Source: Lysobacterales bacterium (GTDB lineage: Bacteria; Pseudomonadota; Gammaproteobacteria; Xanthomonadales; SZUA-5). From it: a DNA stretch of 6,837 nt. The position numbers and the translations under genes are program-made. The notes under the pieces were generated by a model that saw only the letters and a list, made by a program, of their open reading frames with translations, made no database searches and had not been told where the DNA came from. Of the stretch, positions 5,892 through 6,837 are shown one piece after another. The stretch is taken from contig JANJUH010000246.1 in NCBI GenBank assembly GCA_024710675.1, forward strand, positions 1 through 6,837, written 5' to 3'. Position 1 is the first letter of the stretch, and each line of letters opens with the position of its first letter.

Positions 5892-6837
5892 ATGCCCAGC
5901 AGACGACAGTTCATCACGGCGGCGACGGTCACGGGATTGGGCGCGGCGGGTGCGTACTCGTGGCGCTCGATGGCCGAGGGTCATGCGCAGTACGACCAGG
6001 CCGTGCGCGACATCTGGCGGCACGGTGCAGGCGATGGCGGTGAGCCACAAGCCGTGCTGCGGGAACTGGTGCGTTACGCCACGCTGGCGCCCTCCAGCCA
6101 CAACACCCAATGCTGGAAGTTCGCGCTGGCGGACCAGTCGATTGCCGTTTTCCCCGATCTGCAGCGCCGCTGTCCGGTCGTCGATCCCGACGATCACCAC
6201 CTCTACGTCAGCCTGGGCTGTGCCGCCGAGAACATCGCGCAGGCCGCTTTGGCCTTCGGTTTCAGGGGCGAGGTGGTCTTCGATGATGCCGGCGGCGAAG
6301 CCGTGCGGGTGGTGCTCGATCGCGCGGCCGCCGTGCGCTCGCCCCTGTTCGAGGCCATCCCGCGCCGGCAGTCGACGCGGGCGGAGTTCGACTCGCGGGC
6401 GCTGACGAACGAGGAGCTGCGGCTGCTCGAGGCGGCCGGCAGCGGCAATGGTGTGCGCGTGCTGCTGCTGACCGAGAAGCCGGCGATGGAGACGGTGCTC
6501 GATGCGGTGGTCGAGGGCAACAGCGCACAGATGCGCGATCCGGCCTTCGTGCGCGAGCTCAAGGACTGGTTGCGATTCAACGGGGCGCAGGCGGTACGGA
6601 CGGGCGATGGCCTTTTTGCGGCGTCCTCGGGCAACCCGACGGCGCCGGCGTGGCTCGGCAAGCTGATGTTCGATCTGTTCTTTACCGAAAAGGCCGAGAA
6701 CGACAAGTACGCGCGGCATGTGCGCAGTTCGGCCGGCATTGCGGTCTTCGTTTCCGATCGCGAGGACAAGGCGCACTGGGTCGAGGTCGGCCGGGCCTTC
6801 CAGCGCTTCGCGCTGCAGGCGACGGCGCTGGGCGTGC
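5892..6837 (+). CDS. Tat-exported nitroreductase-family (Acg-like) oxidoreductase, 3' end missing
   Basis: The frame is open from 5892 to the window edge (315 codons plus one base), so the C-terminus is missing. The N-terminus MPSRRQFITAATVTGLGAA has a twin-arginine motif (S-R-R-Q-F-I) followed by a hydrophobic stretch, indicating export of a folded, probably cofactor-loaded protein through Tat. The mature part has the marks of the Acg-like branch of FMN-dependent nitroreductases: TLAPSSHNTQCWKF (64-77), RRCPVVDPDDHHLYVSLGCA (92-111) with AEN next, and RRQSTRAEFD (158-167). Known relatives bind FMN; a physiological substrate cannot be read from the sequence. In the first motif a Cys (74) stands where NTQPW is usual in nitroreductases. 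The gene starts 79 nt after the DUF1801 stop (49 nt after the presumed ancestral stop) on the same strand, so cotranscription is possible. The family call is good; the exact subfamily is less certain. Confidence 0.88.
   Translation, partial: MPSRRQFITAATVTGLGAAGAYSWRSMAEGHAQYDQAVRDIWRHGAGDGGEPQAVLRELVRYATLAPSSHNTQCWKFALADQSIAVFPDLQRRCPVVDPDDHHLYVSLGCAAENIAQAALAFGFRGEVVFDDAGGEAVRVVLDRAAAVRSPLFEAIPRRQSTRAEFDSRALTNEELRLLEAAGSGNGVRVLLLTEKPAMETVLDAVVEGNSAQMRDPAFVRELKDWLRFNGAQAVRTGDGLFAASSGNPTAPAWLGKLMFDLFFTEKAENDKYARHVRSSAGIAVFVSDREDKAHWVEVGRAFQRFALQATALGV

Noticed and set aside
5056..6405. 449-codon + frame spanning three genes
   Set aside because: It crosses two gene boundaries in a frame without motifs, and the three genes it overlaps are each well supported in other frames.
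5700..6776. 358-codon open frame on the - strand opposite the oxidoreductase
   Set aside because: The + strand frame carries a Tat signal, a ribosome binding site and nitroreductase motifs; the antisense frame is Arg-rich without motifs.

Overview
The window reads as high-GC (roughly two thirds G+C by eye) Gram-negative chromosomal DNA. Every supported gene is on the + strand. The gene families present fit a proteobacterium, and a xanthomonad or Lysobacter-like gammaproteobacterium is my best guess: a Tat-exported nitroreductase-fold protein, a TolB-like/TPR membrane protein with the N-terminal R-R-x-V-F-R-V-A and E-L-T-P-E-G motifs, and a DUF6090-like single-pass membrane protein. No rRNA, tRNA, CRISPR array, transposase or phage gene was seen. 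Taxonomy is an inference from protein style only.

Layout. (1) 1-1497: 3' part of a transmembrane Ser/Thr protein kinase. Its cytoplasmic kinase domain is followed by one membrane segment and an extracytoplasmic DUF1566/Lcl-like domain. (2) 1498-1623: spacer with a strong hairpin (1558-1591) just upstream of the next gene. (3) 1624-2478: exported protein made of two 61-residue units identical in protein sequence, a Pro/Ala-rich linker and a small C-terminal domain; I do not recognise its function. (4) 2602-4482: three-helix membrane protein with a TolB-like/FlgO-like domain and a helical, TPR-like C-terminus. (5) 4505-5290: DUF6090-like membrane-anchored protein only 22 nt downstream, very probably cotranscribed with (4). 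(6) 5291-5452: spacer with three consecutive small hairpins and no gene. (7) 5453-5812: DUF1801-family protein whose conserved C-terminal tail is cut off by an in-frame TAG. (8) 5892-window end: Tat-signal, Acg-like nitroreductase-family oxidoreductase, cut by the window edge.

How they may work together. The first four genes all encode proteins that are membrane-anchored or exported. The kinase puts a lectin-fold-like domain on the far side of the membrane, directly before a secreted Cys-paired repeat protein and two membrane proteins with large soluble domains. An envelope sensing module is a plausible but unproven reading. The DUF1801 and oxidoreductase genes look like a separate, more ordinary unit. 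The most unusual item is the repeat protein: two tandem units that differ only at synonymous positions, each containing a smaller duplicated PNQ...C motif.
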